Position numbers and translations under genes: made by a program. Shown here piece by piece: positions 38,897 through 52,705 of a stretch of DNA of 64,000 bases (its first letter is position 1; every line of letters begins with the position of its first letter). Source of the stretch: Pontederia crassipes (lineage: Eukaryota > Streptophyta > Magnoliopsida > Commelinales > Pontederiaceae); contig JAUKPH010000018.1 in the NCBI GenBank assembly GCA_030549335.1, positions 2,852,001 through 2,916,000 of the forward strand, written 5' to 3'. Under the pieces are notes generated by a model. It was not told the DNA's origin. It saw only the letters and a list, made by a program, of their open reading frames with translations, and did no database searches.

Positions 38897-39790
38897 GAAT
38901 TGATGTTTAAATCGAAAATATCGATTTTACAAAAATCGTCGTGGAAGCTTAAAATCGATTCGTTAATATTTAAACCAACACAATAACAATCAAATCACAT
39001 GAATAATAGAGTAGGAAGGAAAGAGAGAAAGATAAACTCAAGATGCACGGTGGTTTGTTGACGATGTTCGGCCACACCTTGGCTTAAGTCCCCGCTCCGA
39101 CTTCCCGACCTCGAGACCGTCGGAGATTCACTAGCTTTCTCTTTTCTTGTAGGGAGAGAATAACCCTTTTTACACCACAATGCCTTCTTCTTTGATCAAG
39201 AGGTAAGTCACACCTTTCTTATAAGGAGCTCTCAAACTCTCTAAACAAAAACACAAGAATTCCCTCAAATTCTCTCTTCTTACAAAGAATGTTTACACTT
39301 AGAAACTAAAAGAGGAAAGGGATGATTTGCAACTTTGGCTCATGAAAAATGCTTTAGATTTGAAGGGAACTCTAGAATGATTTGCCTTGCTTAGTTGATC
39401 TTTCTTCAATCTTTTGGATCCCTTTTATAGGCTTCTCTTGAAAATTTGACCGTTGTAAAGTAATTCAAAAAGATTGTGCTGTTAGCTCTATAACGGTCGA
39501 CCATTTTAGATAACAGTCGACCGTTTGAATAGTAACTAGCCATTGCGCTTGTCTTTTCTACGCAGTTATCAATTGATGGTAGTCCGCAGAAGGATTTTAG
39601 CCGTTGTTGTTGCTTTTGCTCCCATAACGATTGATCGTTAATGTTTCGGTCGTCCGTTTTAGAAATGTCTTTGTTTTCTGTGATTAACGATCGTTCCGAC
39701 AGCACCTTCGGTCGTCCGTTTTAAACCGTTCATCCTTTTTTACCCATAACGGTCAATCATTTTATCATTGACAGTCTGATAGACCTGTAC
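38897..39790 (-). mobile_element. possible LTR-retrotransposon non-coding fragment
   Basis: A GGGGTGAATT start and a long stretch with TTCGGCCACACC and AAGAGGTAAGTC resemble LTR sequence of plant Copia elements in minus orientation, from memory of the type only. At 39470-39780 it carries GGTCGACC-type motifs. No borders or coding parts were found. Confidence 0.35.
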
Positions 39791-39792
39791 TC

Positions 39793-40690
39793 TTTTATAC
39801 ATAACTTTTTGCACAGTTATCCAAATGAGATGATATTTAATTCTATAGAAAGATAACAAAATGCTATACAACTTTTGTATTAATCATTCATCCAAAATCC
39901 AACGAGATCATAGTCAAATATTCAATCAAAGTTCAATGCATAAGGTTGTCAATTTCAAATTAAACTTTATAGGCCTTACTCATTTATACATAACTTTTCA
40001 TACAAGTATCCAAATGAGTTCATTTTTTATTCTATGAAAATATAACATAATTCTCTACAATTTTATGTTCATCATTCATCCAAAATCTAATGAGATCATA
40101 GTCCAATATTAATTCAAAGTTTAGTACACAATGTTGTCTATTTCAAATGAATCATTTTAGATATTTACTCTTTTATACATAACTTTTCATACCAATATCC
40201 AAATGAGATGATATTTGATTCTATGAAAAGCTAACACTTTTATTTACAATTTTCCTGCTCCCTCTTATCCAAAATCAGTTGATAAAGTAATCAAATATTT
40301 AATGAAAGTTCAGCACATAAAATTATCAACTTCGAACAGAACTTGTCGATCTTCACTATTTTTGGCATAACTTTTGATACGATTATCCAAATGAGATGAT
40401 TCTTAATTCTATGAAAATATAAGAGGGTTATATATAATTTTTATGTTAATCTCTTTATCCAAATCTCATGATGGAATACTCAAATATTAAGTACAAATTT
40501 AGTACATAAAAATATCAAATGCAATTTGAACTTTTCAAGCTTCACTTGTTTAAACATAAGGTTTTATGTGATTGTCCTAATGAGGTAATTCTTAATTTTC
40601 TACAAATAAAAGAAAGTTATCTATAACCTTTATATTCACCTCTTAATATAAATCCCATGCGAACATAGACAAATATTAATATAAATCGTC
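39793..40690. repeat. satellite-like tandem array, about 5 x 189 bp
   Basis: The landmark TTTATACATAAC or variant starts near 39794, 39983, 40172, 40361 and 40549, a period of 188-189 bp. Each unit also has TATCCAAATGAGATGAT-like and TCATCCAAAATC-like landmarks. A single diverged unit seems to lie at about 55055-55215. Confidence 0.88.
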
Positions 40691-40917
40691 CAATCCAGCT
40701 GGCGCTAAGAGTTATGTGCACTGATCACGGTTGAAGTCTCGGTCCACTATCAAGTCTGACTATTCTAGTGTCGCCCCAAGCAGCATACTTGACTATATCA
40801 AGTGAGATTCTCAGTAGAAATTTTCTGTCTTCATAAAGGTTCGAGACCCACCCACCCTTAGTGCCCCATTTATACCCCATAGTAAATATTAAAGAATGGA
40901 AAGGTAGGTCCATCTTT
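40690..40917. other. short unidentified segment
   Basis: No recognisable frame or repeat. It separates the tandem array from the solo LTR. Confidence 0.35.
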
Positions 40918-43845
40918 TGTAACGTCCCTAAAATTCGACCCCAATTTAGTTGCCGACTCTGAGCGGCGTCACTTTCATAACCTAATTACATAAAACATTA
41001 CAGCGAAAACATAATAATAATAAAGTCTAATAACATAAAATATAGTGGAAGATTTCATAACTATAAATCCCAAGATACATCTCTAGCCCATGGGCCACAT
41101 AGTCTCTAACATAAATGAGTTCATACAAAAGTAAAATGACTCAAAGGTCCAGAGGCCATACATACTTGACTCTTATAAAAGTTCATCATGATATCATAAG
41201 ATAACTTGGGACATAGCCCGACCAACCCATGTGCAACGTATGAGGCTCTCGCTACTGAACCTAAGCCCCGTTCATACTTGCACGGATCCATGGAGTGCAG
41301 GAGATTTCCCCCGTTAGATTATGTTGAGGCCCGTGCATGCTATGATCCTATAACTCTACATGTCATGACACATGCATTTCATCATAATGGAAATATAGAA
41401 CATGTGCATGCTATGGACTACATATGCACACTATATGGCATGTGAACAATCATCATCATATATAAACCAAGCATATAATATCATCAACATCATGCGAAGA
41501 CATATTATTATTCATCATTATGCTAAGACATATCATAACTTACATTACTTTACTTTAACATTCTCTTTTGTAACAACATATAACAAAGGGACATAAATTA
41601 GCATCCTTTTAGTTGCATTATCATAATCATCTTTATGTCAAGTCATAATATTCATTTATCTTACTTAGCATGTATCATCTTCATCATTAACATCATATAA
41701 CTATGGAAAATACATTAGCATCCTTTAAAATACTTTCATTATCATATCTTTATCTTTATGTTCCAAATCATTCATCTTAGTTACTTTAAGTGACTTCATC
41801 TTTAATATCGTATGACTATGGAACATCCTTTGCATCCTTTTAGATGCATACTTAATCTTCATCTTCTTCTTTATGTTCCAAATCCTTCATCTTAGTCACT
41901 ATAAGCAACTTTCATCTTTTCATCTTCTATCTTTATTTAGATAGCTTCTTATATTATTGATTGAGAAGTCCATGTTGGCTCGTCGATCTTTACTTGACTT
42001 AACTTGCTAGGCTGAGATCTTTTTGTTCTGTTGGAGGCCACACCTTGTCCACTCTTATGTGGAGTCTTGGTCTCCGGAATGCTACACTTTATCCACTCTA
42101 TGGTGGGGTCTTGGTCATCCCCTAGTTCCTTTATCGGGATCTTTTTGTCCCATGAGAAGCCACACCTTATCCACTCTTATATGGGGTCTTGGTCTTTAAT
42201 TGTTCCTTTGTCGGGATCTTTTTGTCTCATGAGAAGCCACACCTTATCTACTCTTATATGGGGTCTTGGTCTTCCTTTAGTTCCTTTACCGGGAACTTTT
42301 TATTCCATAAGAAGTCACAACCTTGTCAACTCTTATGTGGGGTCTTGGTCTTGTCCGAGAGCCACACCTTATTCCCTCAAGATGGGGTTTTGGTCTCCCA
42401 CTTACAACTGACGACATCAACAAGACACCTTCATCAATCCATCTTTAATTTTATATTCATTAATACATACAGTCATTCAATACATGTTACATATTTTAGC
42501 CCTATTAAAAGTCATACATACTTCAAATCAGGCTAATTGTGGTCAAAACAATCATTATCCATCTATGAGACTAGTCACGATCGTGCCACTATAAGTCACG
42601 GCCGTGCCCACACATGGCCACAGGCGTGCCATGGTCCGGCAAGGTCAGCACTTGATCTGGTCACACTAGTCACGATCGTGCCTGATCTTCCTAATGGCAG
42701 TGATAGAACGTTGGATCTCGTCCTGCTCTTGAAATATTCTAAGGCAGAGGCTTCACTGGGTTGTCACGGCCATGTGACCACAAGGTCACGGCCATGATAG
42801 AAAGCTCAATTCTTCACTCGGCTCAATTTCACTCTAAGACATGAATTACAATGGGAGTCACGACCATGCCTCTATACATCACGGCCGTGCCAGACTCCCA
42901 AACGACATCTCTCCTATTTTTCTTCATTTTTTTCTCATTTACACATATATAAGCACCTTTGAGGTGCACATTCAACGAAGTAAGAATCTCAATAGGAACT
43001 TTACACTACTCATATGGGATTAGCAATCTAATAATCTCATCATAATAAACATAATACACATACGTACTTGCATTAAAACTACTAAACATATTCATTTATG
43101 GCAATAAGCAATTTCATCATATCTAAATCATAAATAAAAGTAAAAACATCATGATTCTAAGCAAAATTAGCAATGTAACGGTAACTTTAGCTAAATTATA
43201 TAATAATACAAAATAATCGTGCACACCCTCATCATTCACTCCAAGAACAAATGACTTGTTCTTTAAATAATATTAGAAAGTAATTAGAAAATTTGGATCA
43301 TCTCAACCTACCTTTAAGATTTATGTTAAAATCTTAATCTATCTTTTTTTCCTTCTTCATTTTCTTTCCTTCTCTTCAGGGCTAGAGTGTGGGGCTCTCT
43401 CTTTCCTTCTTCGAGGGGGTTTTGGAAGCTGCAGAGATGATGGGGCTGTAGTCACCTCATAGGTGTTGGTGTTGCCATCTCCAGCTGGGGACATGATGAG
43501 GTGGCATGAGCTACAAGTGCTAGACAAATGGTGCTAGTCTGTCCAATGGAGTTTGGAGAGTGAGAGTGAGTTTACTGTAGCAAAAAAATGGAGTTTTCCT
43601 GTGAGGAACTTGAAGAGGAAGAGAGCGTGTGTGAGCAAATGATGAATTCTTATAGCATATTAGGGAGTATTTTTTGGGTTATGTCGGCTGGTAGGTGTGG
43701 GAGAGAGTGGGGGGTTTATATAGTTTAGGTTATTTTAAGGGTTTTAAGGTATTGGACTGATGGGCTTTTATTTAAATTAAGCCCTTCTTTAATTGTTGGT
43801 TTCATTTTATTTCTTTTATTTTATTTTATTTTTATGAATAATACA
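40918..43845 (-). mobile_element. solo Gypsy LTR, minus orientation
   Basis: The left end TGTAACGTCCCTAAAATTCG and following bases match the reverse complement of the Gypsy LTR end near 22980-23066, including GGCGGCGTCACTTT-type sequence and the AACCCATGTGCAA block. The right end reads TAATACA. Flanks TCTTT (40913-40917) and TCTAT (43846-43850) are a probable duplication with one mismatch. No internal coding region is attached, which fits LTR-LTR recombination. Confidence 0.75.
42020..42400. repeat. GCCACACCTT...TGGGGTCTTGGTC repeats in the solo LTR
   Basis: A unit of about 66-75 bp with landmarks GCCACACCTTATCCACTC and GGGGTCTTGGTC recurs five to six times. The frames here are artefacts. 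Confidence 0.8.
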
Positions 43846-43854
43846 TCTATCGAA

Positions 43855-44391
43855 TCAGAGGGAGAGCTATTGGGAAGGGTAGTGACAACCGGCACTCCGT
43901 GAAGCCATCTTGTTGAAGAAGATCATATATGTGGACATGCCGATGATGGAGGCGCTTTCCAATGTTGCACTCATATTCTGCTTTGGAGCGCCCATGGATT
44001 TAAATAACCAGCATGATCAGAGCGACGACGAGGGCGAGCCATCGGATTGGAGATCCCTTTGTTCGTCCGACGAGTACACCTCTCCAAGGAGGTTCTAGCG
44101 AGGATACATGCGCCCTGGTGGGTTTCCCCAAATAGTTAAAGGTGCTGGGAAGAAATGTAGGGTACAACATTGATGCTGAAGAAACGTCTTAAGTTTCCAT
44201 GGGAGTCCAAATCGGACATGAACGATCCAGGGAAGATCAAGAGTTGGTCATCAACAATAACCCGTGGACAATCCTTGGGAACTTTCAATCTATTCGTTAA
44301 TGGACACCCAAATTAAACCCTAATGAGAGTGCGCGTAGAATGTTTTTGGACTATGTGATATGGGTTCATATTCTTGCAATTCCAATAGAGT
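43855..44391 (+). mobile_element. LINE ORF1 remnant, copy 2, left part
   Basis: This is the same ORF1 start as at 965-1566: GAPMDLNNQHDQSDDEGEP near 43987-44043, then an INNNPWTILGTF-type piece, RRMFLDYVIW-like sequence and HILAIPIEYY near 44365-44396. The minus-strand Gypsy element interrupts it; it resumes at 52716. Confidence 0.72.
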
Positions 44392-44396
44392 ATTAC

Positions 44397-46564
44397 TATA
44401 ATGCCCCCAAATTGACCCACGTCATGTGGCAAATATCAACTTGTAGACACTATAAACGCTATGACATTGACCATCTTGTTGACTAAGTCTCAGTCAAGAA
44501 CTGAGACACGTTAGCGGAAGAAAGAATAAAAATAAAGAAGAATGATATTAACTGCGAAAGTCTAGAAAAATGACTACATCATCTCTAAGGAATATCATAT
44601 AGTTCTGCGTCATGAGTTCATAAATGTGGAATGAAAATAAACCACTAAATAGGCCATGTGGTTCATGTGCTTTCTTGTTGCTAGAGCTTTGTCGCGGCAC
44701 ACCTACTCAACACCATCACTGACTTGACCCTGTGAAAATCAAATACAGGGGAGGACCATAAGCTTTACAGTCTAATGGGGAACCACATAAATATACAATG
44801 CATAACTTGAATAGAAATATCAAAAGTAGAGTAGAGTACTTATCTTGAACGGAAAATGATAACATGGGAGCATCATAAATCACAATAAGAGAAATGAATA
44901 AATGTCACTAATCAATTGAATCGGATGATGCTTGGTAAACTTAGAATCATAGCATGGTTGATAATCATAAGTAATATCAGTAACTTGACGTTCATTCTTG
45001 TTTGTCTTATTCATACTTCTTAATCTTAGTTCGTGCTTATAAATCGGGTGACTTTAGATGCCTTTAATTCTTGGGGTATGCCCAGCAAATGATACAATAT
45101 TATGTGGGTTAATGGGTGATTAAACCATGACCAAGGGAGAGACCCTTATCTTGAGGCACTTGGCTTGTACTGACAACTCATTATTCATCTTCCATCTTAA
45201 CTTATTAATCACTTTAGAAATTTGTTATCTTGTGTTCTTCATATAATGGAGGCAATAAGATCAGTAAGAAAGTAAATTAATAAAAAGGATTCATGTCTTA
45301 ATCAGGTATGGATCTTAGTGAGGACATGGCATTAAAATCAGTCATAATCATGATTAATCATAAGGCAAACAGTCAATATTCAAATAAAATCAAGGAAAAT
45401 GGATGGATGTAATGACGGGGTTGTTATGTAGCTTGGCTCGGTCGTGACAACATAGTGGCACAACCAAGCTGATGGGATGGCACGAGCATGTTGGAAGTGA
45501 GTACGTAGAGGGGATGGCACAGGAATGCCATAAGGGGGCACAACCGTGATGAAGTGTGAGGGAAGTCGATTGGTTCAAAGGGTCGGTTGATCGGTTTTGT
45601 TCTTAGTTGCTCGACTGAGAATTTGATCATGGCACGAGTGTGCCAGAGAGGTGGCACGACCGTGACGGCTTGGGGGCTCGGTCAACCGAGACCGATCGAT
45701 CTTTATTTGGGTTTGGTCGAGCGATGGCACGGACGTACCAGATGGGTGACACAACCATGACGCCGATGGCACGGGCGTGCGAGGAGGGTGGCACAGCCAT
45801 GATGGCGGGAGTTTCAGCCGATTTTCAATGTGAAACTCATACCAAATCTTTGAAACAACATTCTAGAAGAATCACTACATCGTAGCAGACAATCAAAGCA
45901 ATTCCAAACAGAACAACAATTAATTCTTACCATAAATGAATCTCTATTACTATACAAATCAGGAACAAAACAGAGAATCGTGACCTTCGTAATTTTCTTT
46001 CTTTGCATCCAACTATGTCAGAGAGGAGTTGATCTATTCAAAATCATGCAAGGTGATTTCAAATTTCACCCATCTCTATTCACGATTGATCCTTATTTCG
46101 ATCCGATGGAAACTTATTGATCGCATTCTCCCTGTTCTCTCTCTTCTTGGTGTTCACCTCTTGCAATCCAGCCAAGAACATTCATTAACTCATTATTGAT
46201 TGCGATGCAGAGGCGTGCATGAGAGAGGAGGAAAAATCCCTGGATGAATCTGTACCTATCAAGACCTCTAGATGTTGCCGGGCGCTCCAGAAAAATCACG
46301 TGGGAGAGGTTTCGTGAGGTTGGGAGGAGAGAGTCTTAAAGCAAGGTTTGTTTTATCTATTAAAACTCTCCTCTCCTGATTTAAATCTAATATGATAAAT
46401 ATGATCATATTTATCCCCCTCATTTTGTGGGTGTTATGCAATCTCTGTGAGATTTTTGTTTCGATGGGGGATATGGATAATTCTCTCACAACTATCCGTC
46501 AAGCCCTTCTTCATGTTTTAGTTTTTTTTTATTTTATTATATATATAAATATACAGTTGTTACA
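44397..46564 (-). repeat. Gypsy LTR (3' end of the minus-strand element)
   Basis: It is homologous to 50905-52715 with shared landmarks TGACTAAGTCTCAGT, GGGGTATGCCCAGCAAATGA and the CACGGNCGTGCC block near 45440-45800. It ends CAGTTGTTACA. Confidence 0.9.
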
Positions 46565-46581
46565 TTCTTATCCCTTAAAAA
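46565..46581 (-). other. polypurine tract
   Basis: On the minus strand TTTTAAGGGATAAGAA stands directly before the LTR. Confidence 0.65.
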
Positions 46582-46619
46582 AATTCGTCCTCAAATTTTG
46601 TACTAAGTAAAGGGCTTAC

Positions 46620-47950
46620 CGAAAAGATGAGGGAATTCTTGACGCATTTTTGACTCGAGCTCCCATGTAGCATCATCGCCGTGATGGAAATGCCAAGCTA
46701 CTCTAATCATGGGTACATCCTTTTTCTTCTAATGTTGCACCTTGCGCTCCACTATATGCGTCGGATACTCGGCAAAGGTTAGGTCTGTAGCTAGATTTGG
46801 CTCCTCTATCCTTATAACATTTGCAGCATCATACTTGTACTTCTTGAGCATAGACACATGGAATACGTTATGCACTCTCCCATAAGATGAGGGCAAAGCC
46901 AATCAGCAAATGCTGCCTCACCTACTAGCTCAAGTATCTCGAAGGGACCTATATAGCGATGACTAAATTTTTTCTCACTTGCTGAATCTCATGACCCATT
47001 TCATAGAGGATACCTTCAGCAAAACTTGATCACCAGCTTGGAAGGTCCGATCGCGTCTACCCTTATCAACATAACTCTTTTGTCTTCCATGTGCAGTCTT
47101 CATTTTCTGCTTGATTAGCTCTACCTTCTCAACATATTACACTATTTTTTTACTTCTTTACTCATGTTTTTCTCTTCTCCTACTTCACCCAGTGGGCCGA
47201 TGAATGGCTGTTGGTCGTACAAAGCTTCGAAGAGATCCATACCGATACTAGAATGATAAATATTATTATAAGCAAATTTGATTAGGTGAATATGCCCATC
47301 CCAGTTACCCTGCCAATCCAATGCGCATGCCCGCAATATATCCTCTAGGGTTTGGATGGTCCTCTTAAACCGTCCATTTGTCTGAGTGGGGGTGGAATGT
47401 GGTACTATAACTTAGTCTCGTGCCAAATGTCTGTTACATACTTCTCTAGAAACTAGCAATAAATTTAAGGTCTCGGTCAGACACGATAGATGCGGGAATG
47501 CCATGTGGTCTGGCCACCTCTCTCACATACAGGTCTAGTAGACTTTCCACAGATTGCTTCCATCGTATGGGGATGAAATGTGCAGCTTTTGTGAATCGAT
47601 CCACAATTATCCATATCGCATCATGGCCCTTCTTAGATCTGGGCAGGTTGGACACAAAATCCATGGTAATATTATCCCACTTCCACTGTGGAATTTTCAA
47701 AGGCTTCAACTTATCATATGGTCGCTACTCGATTTTGACTTGCTGGCATACTAGGCATTTTGACACATAATTTGCTATCTCCCTCTTCTTGTCATACCAC
47801 CAGTAACTATATTGTACATCCTTATACATCTTGGTACTATCGGGGTGGATAGAGAACTCTGACTTATAGCACTCATCTAGTACCTCTCGTCGGACGGCTG
47901 CATTTGTGGGAACCCATAATCTGTCCCGATATCTTATCCCTCCATCTATA
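46620..47950 (-). mobile_element. Gypsy integrase and C-terminal region
   Basis: IPQWKWDNITMDFVSNLPRS, AIWIIVDRFTKAAHFIPI and HGIPASIVSDRDLKF mark the core. IKFAYNNIYHSSIGMDLFEALY follows, and the tail toward 46620 has the chromo-type C-terminus in degraded form. Confidence 0.85.
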
Positions 47951-48550
47951 GAGATCTAAAATATGTCGACTCATTTTGACATCTCTTTAGTACTTTTCGG
48001 TATTTTGGATCTGCTGCCTGACTATCAATCAAGCTAGGTCTCATATGATGCATCGTCCATAAAGCTAAATTTGTGTCAAACCTAGGACACCATTGATCAA
48101 TCTCCTGCAACATCTCGTACTCGCGTAATATGATATAGGCTACCGAGCCTTCCCACTTCCTACTCAATGCATTGGTGACTGAATTTGCCTTATCAGGGTG
48201 GTAGTTGATGACAAATTCATAGTCTTTCAGGAGTTCTAACCATCTGGACTGCCTCATATTAAGATTCCTCTGATAAAAAAATGTACTTTAGGCTTTTGTG
48301 GTTAGTGAAAATCTCGAATGTCTCTCCATACAAATATTGCCTCCAGATCTTCAACACAAAGACCACTGCAACTAGCTCCAAATCATGAGTGGGATAATTG
48401 ACCTCATGCTTCTTAAACTCTCGGGAAGAATATGCCACTACCTTGCCATGCTACATCAGTACGTAGCCCAAGTATGTTCCACAAGCATCATATAGACCAC
48501 GTAACCTCCACTTTCTATCGGTATGGTGAGAACTGGTGTCGAAGTCAAAC
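47946..48550 (-). mobile_element. Gypsy RNase H region
   Basis: RWLELLKDYEFVINYHPDKA followed by VTNALSRKWEGS is the end of RNase H in Tekay-like elements. Confidence 0.8.
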
Positions 48551-48556
48551 GGTTCG

Positions 48557-49369
48557 TCAGAGTCTGGAAACTCTACTCACATTGATCTGTCCAAATGAAT
48601 TTTTTAGCTTTCTTCGTGAGATTTGTGAGGGTGCAACGATATTGAAGAAATCCCTAATAAACCTCCTGTAATAACCTGTCAACCCAAGGAAACTATAAAT
48701 CTCGGATGCATTCTTCAGCCTTACCCAGTTGGTCACCGTCTCTATTTTTGTCGGTTCTACAACAATGCCCTTCTTGAATACTATGTGTCCCATAAACATA
48801 ATCTCTTTCAGCCAGAACTCACATTTTGAAAACTTGCCATAATGTTTGTGCTGCCTCAGAGACTCCAATACTATCCTAAGGTGTTCTCAATGTTGTTCTA
48901 GACTAGAAGAGTAGATCAGAATGTCATCCATGAACACGATGACAAATTGATCCAGGTATAGTCGGAAGACCCTGTTTATCAAATTCATGAACGTTGCGAG
49001 AGCATTCATTAGTCCAAATGACATAACTAGAAACTCGCAGTGGTCATACCTTGACCGAAAAGTAATTTTCGGTATATCCTCTTCAGCAACTCTTAACTGG
49101 TGGTAGCCGCTACGCAAGTCAATCTTGGAGAACACTGATGCTTTGGACAGCGGATCGAGAAGATCATCGACGTAAGGCAGGGGGTGGTACTTGTTCTTCA
49201 CCGTCACCTTATTGAACATGCAGTAGTCAACGAAGATCCTCATTGAGCCATCCTTCTTCTTGACAAATAGGACTGGTGCGTCCCAAGGTAAGACGCTCTG
49301 TCTAATAAAACCCTTATCCAATAACTCTTGTATTTGATTCTTCAGCTCTTGCATCTCCGCAGGTGCCAT
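48557..49369 (-). mobile_element. Gypsy reverse transcriptase region
   Basis: [49 protein letters not shown] and [10 protein letters not shown] stand in order, then SFLGLTGYYRRFIRDF. Confidence 0.9.
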
Positions 49370-49759
49370 ATGGTATGGTGCCTTGGAGATGGGTGTTGTC
49401 CCTAGTAAGATCTCTATTTTGAAATCGATCTCTCACTTCGGCGGTAGTCCGGAGGTGTCCTCTGGGACACATCTGGGAACTCTCGCACCACATCTATCTG
49501 CTGGAGCTCAGTGACAGGTGAGTCGGTCTTAACCACACTAGCCAAGTAACCACTACATCCTTTCTGCAGTAACTTTTGTGCCTTTATAGCTGAGACTATG
49601 ACCTTATTATTCATTGATGTGGTGCCCCTGATGACCGCCTTGAGCTTGCCTTGCATACCTATAATAATCTTCTTCTACTTACAATGTAATGCTGCATCAT
49701 AATTCACCCAAGAATGATCTCATCGTAATGTTGCTTACAATGTAATGTCATGATAAGAG

Positions 49760-50092
49760 AGTCAATCCATCCCAAGAATGACATCATAATTCACCATAGG
49801 GATGAAAATGAGATCTGCAGAGAAAATTTTCTTCTCTAGAATGATGGGCACATTCGGAATGAACTTGGCAGTGTGAAGGGTCCCCATAGGTGTGCTCACA
49901 CGCATAGCATGGGGGCATCTGTTGTAGAGGCAATCTAATAGCTTGGGCACACGACTCTAAAATAAACGAGTGTATGACACCTGAATCAAATAGAATAGTG
50001 GCAGATAAATCAGTAATGGGGAGAGCACTTCTAATGACATCAATGTCATTCTGCGCTACATCTGCTTCCATGTTGTGCACACGGCCCTGCAT
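49760..50092 (-). mobile_element. Gypsy protease region
   Basis: SATILFDSGVIHSFILESCA is the aspartic protease segment of the RVP_2 type, and FSADLIFIPMVNYDVILGMD is its C-terminal block. Confidence 0.85.
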
Positions 50093-50099
50093 GACAGGA

Positions 50100-50640
50100 T
50101 TTGCGCCTCTTGTTCCCCGATTCTCTCGACCTCCTCTAGTAGCCTGAAACTCCTCTTGTTTACCGATGCACTTGTGCTCAGGTGTCTAAAGAGTCTCGAA
50201 AACCTTCTTGAATTCATCCCACGATATGTCCTCTTATTCTTGTCCTCTAAACTTGGTGGCCCTTGTAGTCTTCCACCATCCCATTGTAGTGTCAGTAAGC
50301 ATATGGGTGGCCTACAGGACTTTACATCCATTAGAGCACCTCATCAACTTGAAAATGCAGTCCAAGGTCTCTATCCACTATTCTGCCTTGAAGAAATCCT
50401 CCTTGCCATCATACTGAGGCGGATGTAACTTCATAAATACTTGGATCGTGTCTTCCGAGAGCTCATGCCGAGCTCCTCGTGCGCGTCGTCGGGGTGTGGG
50501 TGGGCTGCCCCCTGTCTGACTACCCTCAAGAGGGGCAGACTCATCATAGTTCTCATCCAATGATTGTGCTCTCATACCGCGGCCTCGGCCTCGTCCGCGG
50601 CCTGGAGCACGACCTCGGCCACGACACGTCCACAGCCCTA
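50100..50640 (-). mobile_element. Gypsy gag region
   Basis: VFMKLHPPQYDGKEDFFKAE and a later FSRLF-type block belong to the Retrotrans_gag domain. The N-terminal part is arginine- and glycine-rich near 50570-50640. Confidence 0.7.
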
Positions 50641-50887
50641 CTAGCCCTCTAGTGTATCAAGAGGAATCTGGGCTCTTATGGCTTCTCGCTCTTGAATCCT
50701 CTCATATCGTATTGAATGTTTATCCTTTAATCATAAAAGAATCATGCATTAATAAACATTACCATATCATAAACATGAATTTGAGTTACAGTTGTTTTCG
50801 GTGGAGAGTGATGACTACTCGGCGAAAGCACATGAACCATTACCATACTATCTTATACAATAGGATGTCAAGATAGTTCTGACTTTA

Positions 50888-50900
50888 GGCTCTAATACCA
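50888..50900 (-). other. primer-binding site, tRNA-Met type
   Basis: The minus strand reads TGGTATTAGAGCC, one base different from the usual TGGTATCAGAGCC, four bases after the LTR end. Confidence 0.85.
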
Positions 50901-50904
50901 TAAA

Positions 50905-52662
50905 TGTAACACGCCCAAATCGACCCACGCCACGTGGCGAAGACCAAGATGGAGACGCTACGAATGCTATGACATTGACCATGTTGTTGACTAAGTCTCA
51001 GTTAAGAACCAAGACACGTCAGCGAAAGAAAGAATAAAAATAAAGAAGAATGAAAAGTAGTAACTTATCTTGAATGGAAAATGGAAAATGGAAAATGGAA
51101 ACATGGGAGCATCATAAATCATAATAAGAGAGATGAATAGATGTCACTAATCAATTGAATCAGTTGATGCTTGATAATCACAAATATTAGTAACTTGACT
51201 TGACGTTCATGCTTGCTTGTCTTATTCATACTTCTTAATCTTGGTTCATGCTTAGAAATTAGGTGACTTTAGGTTCCATTAATTCTTGGGGTATGCCCAG
51301 CAAATGATACAACTTTGTGCAGGTCAATGGGTGATCAAACTATGACCAATTGAGCGACCCTTATCTTGTGGCACTTGACTTGGACTGGCAACTCATTATT
51401 CATCTTCCATCTTCCATCTTAACTTATTAATCACTTTACAAACTTGTTATCTTTTGTTCTTCATACAATGGAGGCAATAAGATCAATAAGAAAGTAAATT
51501 AATAAAAATGAATCATGTCTTAATCAGGTATGGATCTTAGTGAGGACATGACATTAAAATCAGTCATAATCATGATTTAATCATAAGGCAAACAATCAAT
51601 ATTCAAATCAAATCAAGGGAAATGAATGGATGTAATGACGGGGTTGTTCTGTAACTTGACATGTCTGTGACAGCATAGTGGCACGGACAAGCTGATGGGG
51701 TGGCACGGGCATGTTGGAAGTGAGTATGTAGAGGGGATGGCACGGGTGTGCCGTAAAGGGGCATGGCCGTGACGGAGTGTGAGGGCGGTCGACCAGTTCA
51801 AAGAGTCGGTCGACTAGTTCTGTGCTTAGTTGCTCGGCTGAGAATTTGGTCATGACACAAGCATGCTAGAGAGGTGGCACGATCGTGATGGCATGTGAGC
51901 TCGGTTGATCGAGGCCGACCGATCTTTATTTGGGTTTGGTCGAGAGATGACATGGGCGTGCCAGATGGGTGGCACAGTCGTGACGCCGGTGGCACGGGCG
52001 TGCGAGGAGGGTGGCACGACCTTGACGGCCCAGACAATCAAAGCAATTCCAAATAGAACAACAATCAATTCCTACCAGAAATCAAACCCTATTACTATGC
52101 AAATCAGGAACAAAACAGAGAACCTTGACCTTTGTAATTTTCTTTCTTCGCATGATCCAACTATGGCAGAGAGGAGTTGATCTATTCAAAATCATGCAAG
52201 GTGATTTCAGATTTCACCCACCTCTATTCTTGATTGATCCTTGCTTCGATCCAATGGAAACTTATTGATCGTGTCCTCCCTGTTTTCTCTCTTCTTGGTG
52301 TTCGCCTCCTACAATCCAGCTAAGAACATTCATCAAATCATTATGAATTGCGATGCAAAGGCATGCATGAGAGAGGAGGAAAAATCCCTAGCCTATCGAG
52401 ACCTCTGGATGTTGCCAGGCGCTCTAGAAAAATCACGTGGGAGAGGTTTCGTGATGTTGGGAGGAGAGAGAGGCTTAAAGCAGGGTTTGTTTTATCTATT
52501 AAAACTCTCCTCTCCTGATTTAAATCTAATATGATAAATATGATCATATTTATCCCCCTCATTTTGTGTGTGTTATCCAACCTCTGTGAGATTTTTGTTT
52601 CGATGAGGGATATGGATAATTCTCTCACAGTTGTCCCCTAAGCCCTTCTTCTTGTTTTGATA

Positions 52663-52705
<43 letters not shown>

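Noticed and set aside
39793-40690. Regular repeats considered as a CRISPR-like array
   Set aside because: The 189-bp units are similar along their whole length with no unique spacers, and the DNA is plant nuclear.
42031-42536. Two overlapping frames with repeated GSWSS-type peptides
   Set aside because: They follow the tandem units of about 70 bp inside the solo LTR.
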